Source: Prorocentrum cordatum (taxonomy: Eukaryota; Sar; Dinophyceae; Prorocentrales; Prorocentraceae). Taken from it: 25,000 nucleotides of DNA. The translations under genes and the position numbers were made by a program. The notes beneath the pieces were generated by a model. That model ran no database searches. It had not been told where the DNA came from and was given only the letters and a program-made list of their open reading frames with translations. Location of the stretch: assembly GCA_963575745.1 (NCBI GenBank), contig CAUYUJ010008554.1, positions 1 through 25,000 of the forward strand, written 5' to 3'. Below, piece after piece: positions 24,881 to 25,000 of this stretch (positions are counted from its first letter, which is position 1; each line of letters opens with the position of its first letter).

Positions 24881-25000
24881 GACTACGACTACGACTACGA
24901 ATACTACTACTACGACTACTACTACTACTACTATTACTACTACTACTACTATTATTTTAGTACGACTACTACTGCTACTATGCGTACTTCTACTACCACT
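24549..25000. repeat. (TAC)n trinucleotide array with variant blocks, continuing past the window
   Basis: TAC/ACT triplets extend to the window end. Variant blocks include ATTACTACTACT, ACCACTACT, CTGCTGCTGCTGCTGCTG (about 24730-24752), AACAACAAC and GACTACGACTACGAC (about 24879-24897). Long open frames (poly-Tyr on plus, poly-Val on minus) are artefacts. Confidence 0.97.

Noticed and set aside
24152-25000. Poly-Tyr or poly-Val proteins
   Set aside because: Pure translations of the (CCT)n and (TAC)n microsatellites.

Overview
This window looks like nuclear DNA of a eukaryote, most probably a dinoflagellate. No intact, confidently identifiable gene is present. Three signals point to dinoflagellates. 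(1) A minus-strand copy of the dinoflagellate spliced leader lies at 16305-16325; it matches 19 of 21 positions as I remember the consensus, and its last 15 bases match perfectly. (2) A broken minus-strand reading frame at 22084-22660 resembles a domain (LLLEPP ... CxFGSPHL ... CxxGxxH) that I associate with retroelement-like proteins of these algae. (3) The window is GC-rich and saturated with long simple repeats. Points 1 and 2 rest on memory and were not searched.

Layout, left half. 1-3815 is GC-rich DNA with a GGAATCC minisatellite, a 126-bp tandem duplication and alternating CCT and GGA tracts. 3818-4826 is a (CATA)n array with a small unique island, followed by (GA)n. 4937-6647 is a satellite of about nineteen 90-bp units in two subfamilies. 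6646-7344 holds GGA, homopolymer and CAA tracts. 7345-10690 is a compound macro-repeat of three units (about 1.25, 0.8 and 1.3 kb), each assembled from a conserved box with a C/G hairpin, a purine-rich stretch, a GGGCGG-rich stretch, a 41-bp minisatellite and a SINE-like head with a CAA tail; the middle unit is incomplete. 10741-11007 is a foldback element. 11008-12420 is mostly unique sequence without a recognisable gene.

Layout, right half. 12951-13560 is a degenerate GGCC-rich minisatellite. 14191-14570 carries two near-identical 118-bp direct repeats. 14851-17034 is dominated by purine/pyrimidine tracts enclosing a GC-rich open region and the relict spliced leader. 17343-18067 has three adjacent arrays with 12-, 3- and 97-bp periods. 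19118-20134 is a decayed minus-strand coding region of unknown family. 20463-21279 has degenerate GC-rich repeats. 22084-24240 carries two minus-strand retroelement remnants, including the C-terminal part of a non-LTR (LINE-type) reverse transcriptase cut off by a CCT microsatellite. The window ends in (CCT)n and (TAC)n.

Nothing here forms an operon or pathway. The picture is turnover: retroposed sequences and coding relics embedded in expanding microsatellites. The most notable observation is the spliced-leader relic on a 60-70-bp island between two long polypurine tracts, directly upstream (same strand) of a GC-rich frame with a hydrophobic segment. This fits an old reinserted trans-spliced mRNA, though the link between leader and frame is inference.
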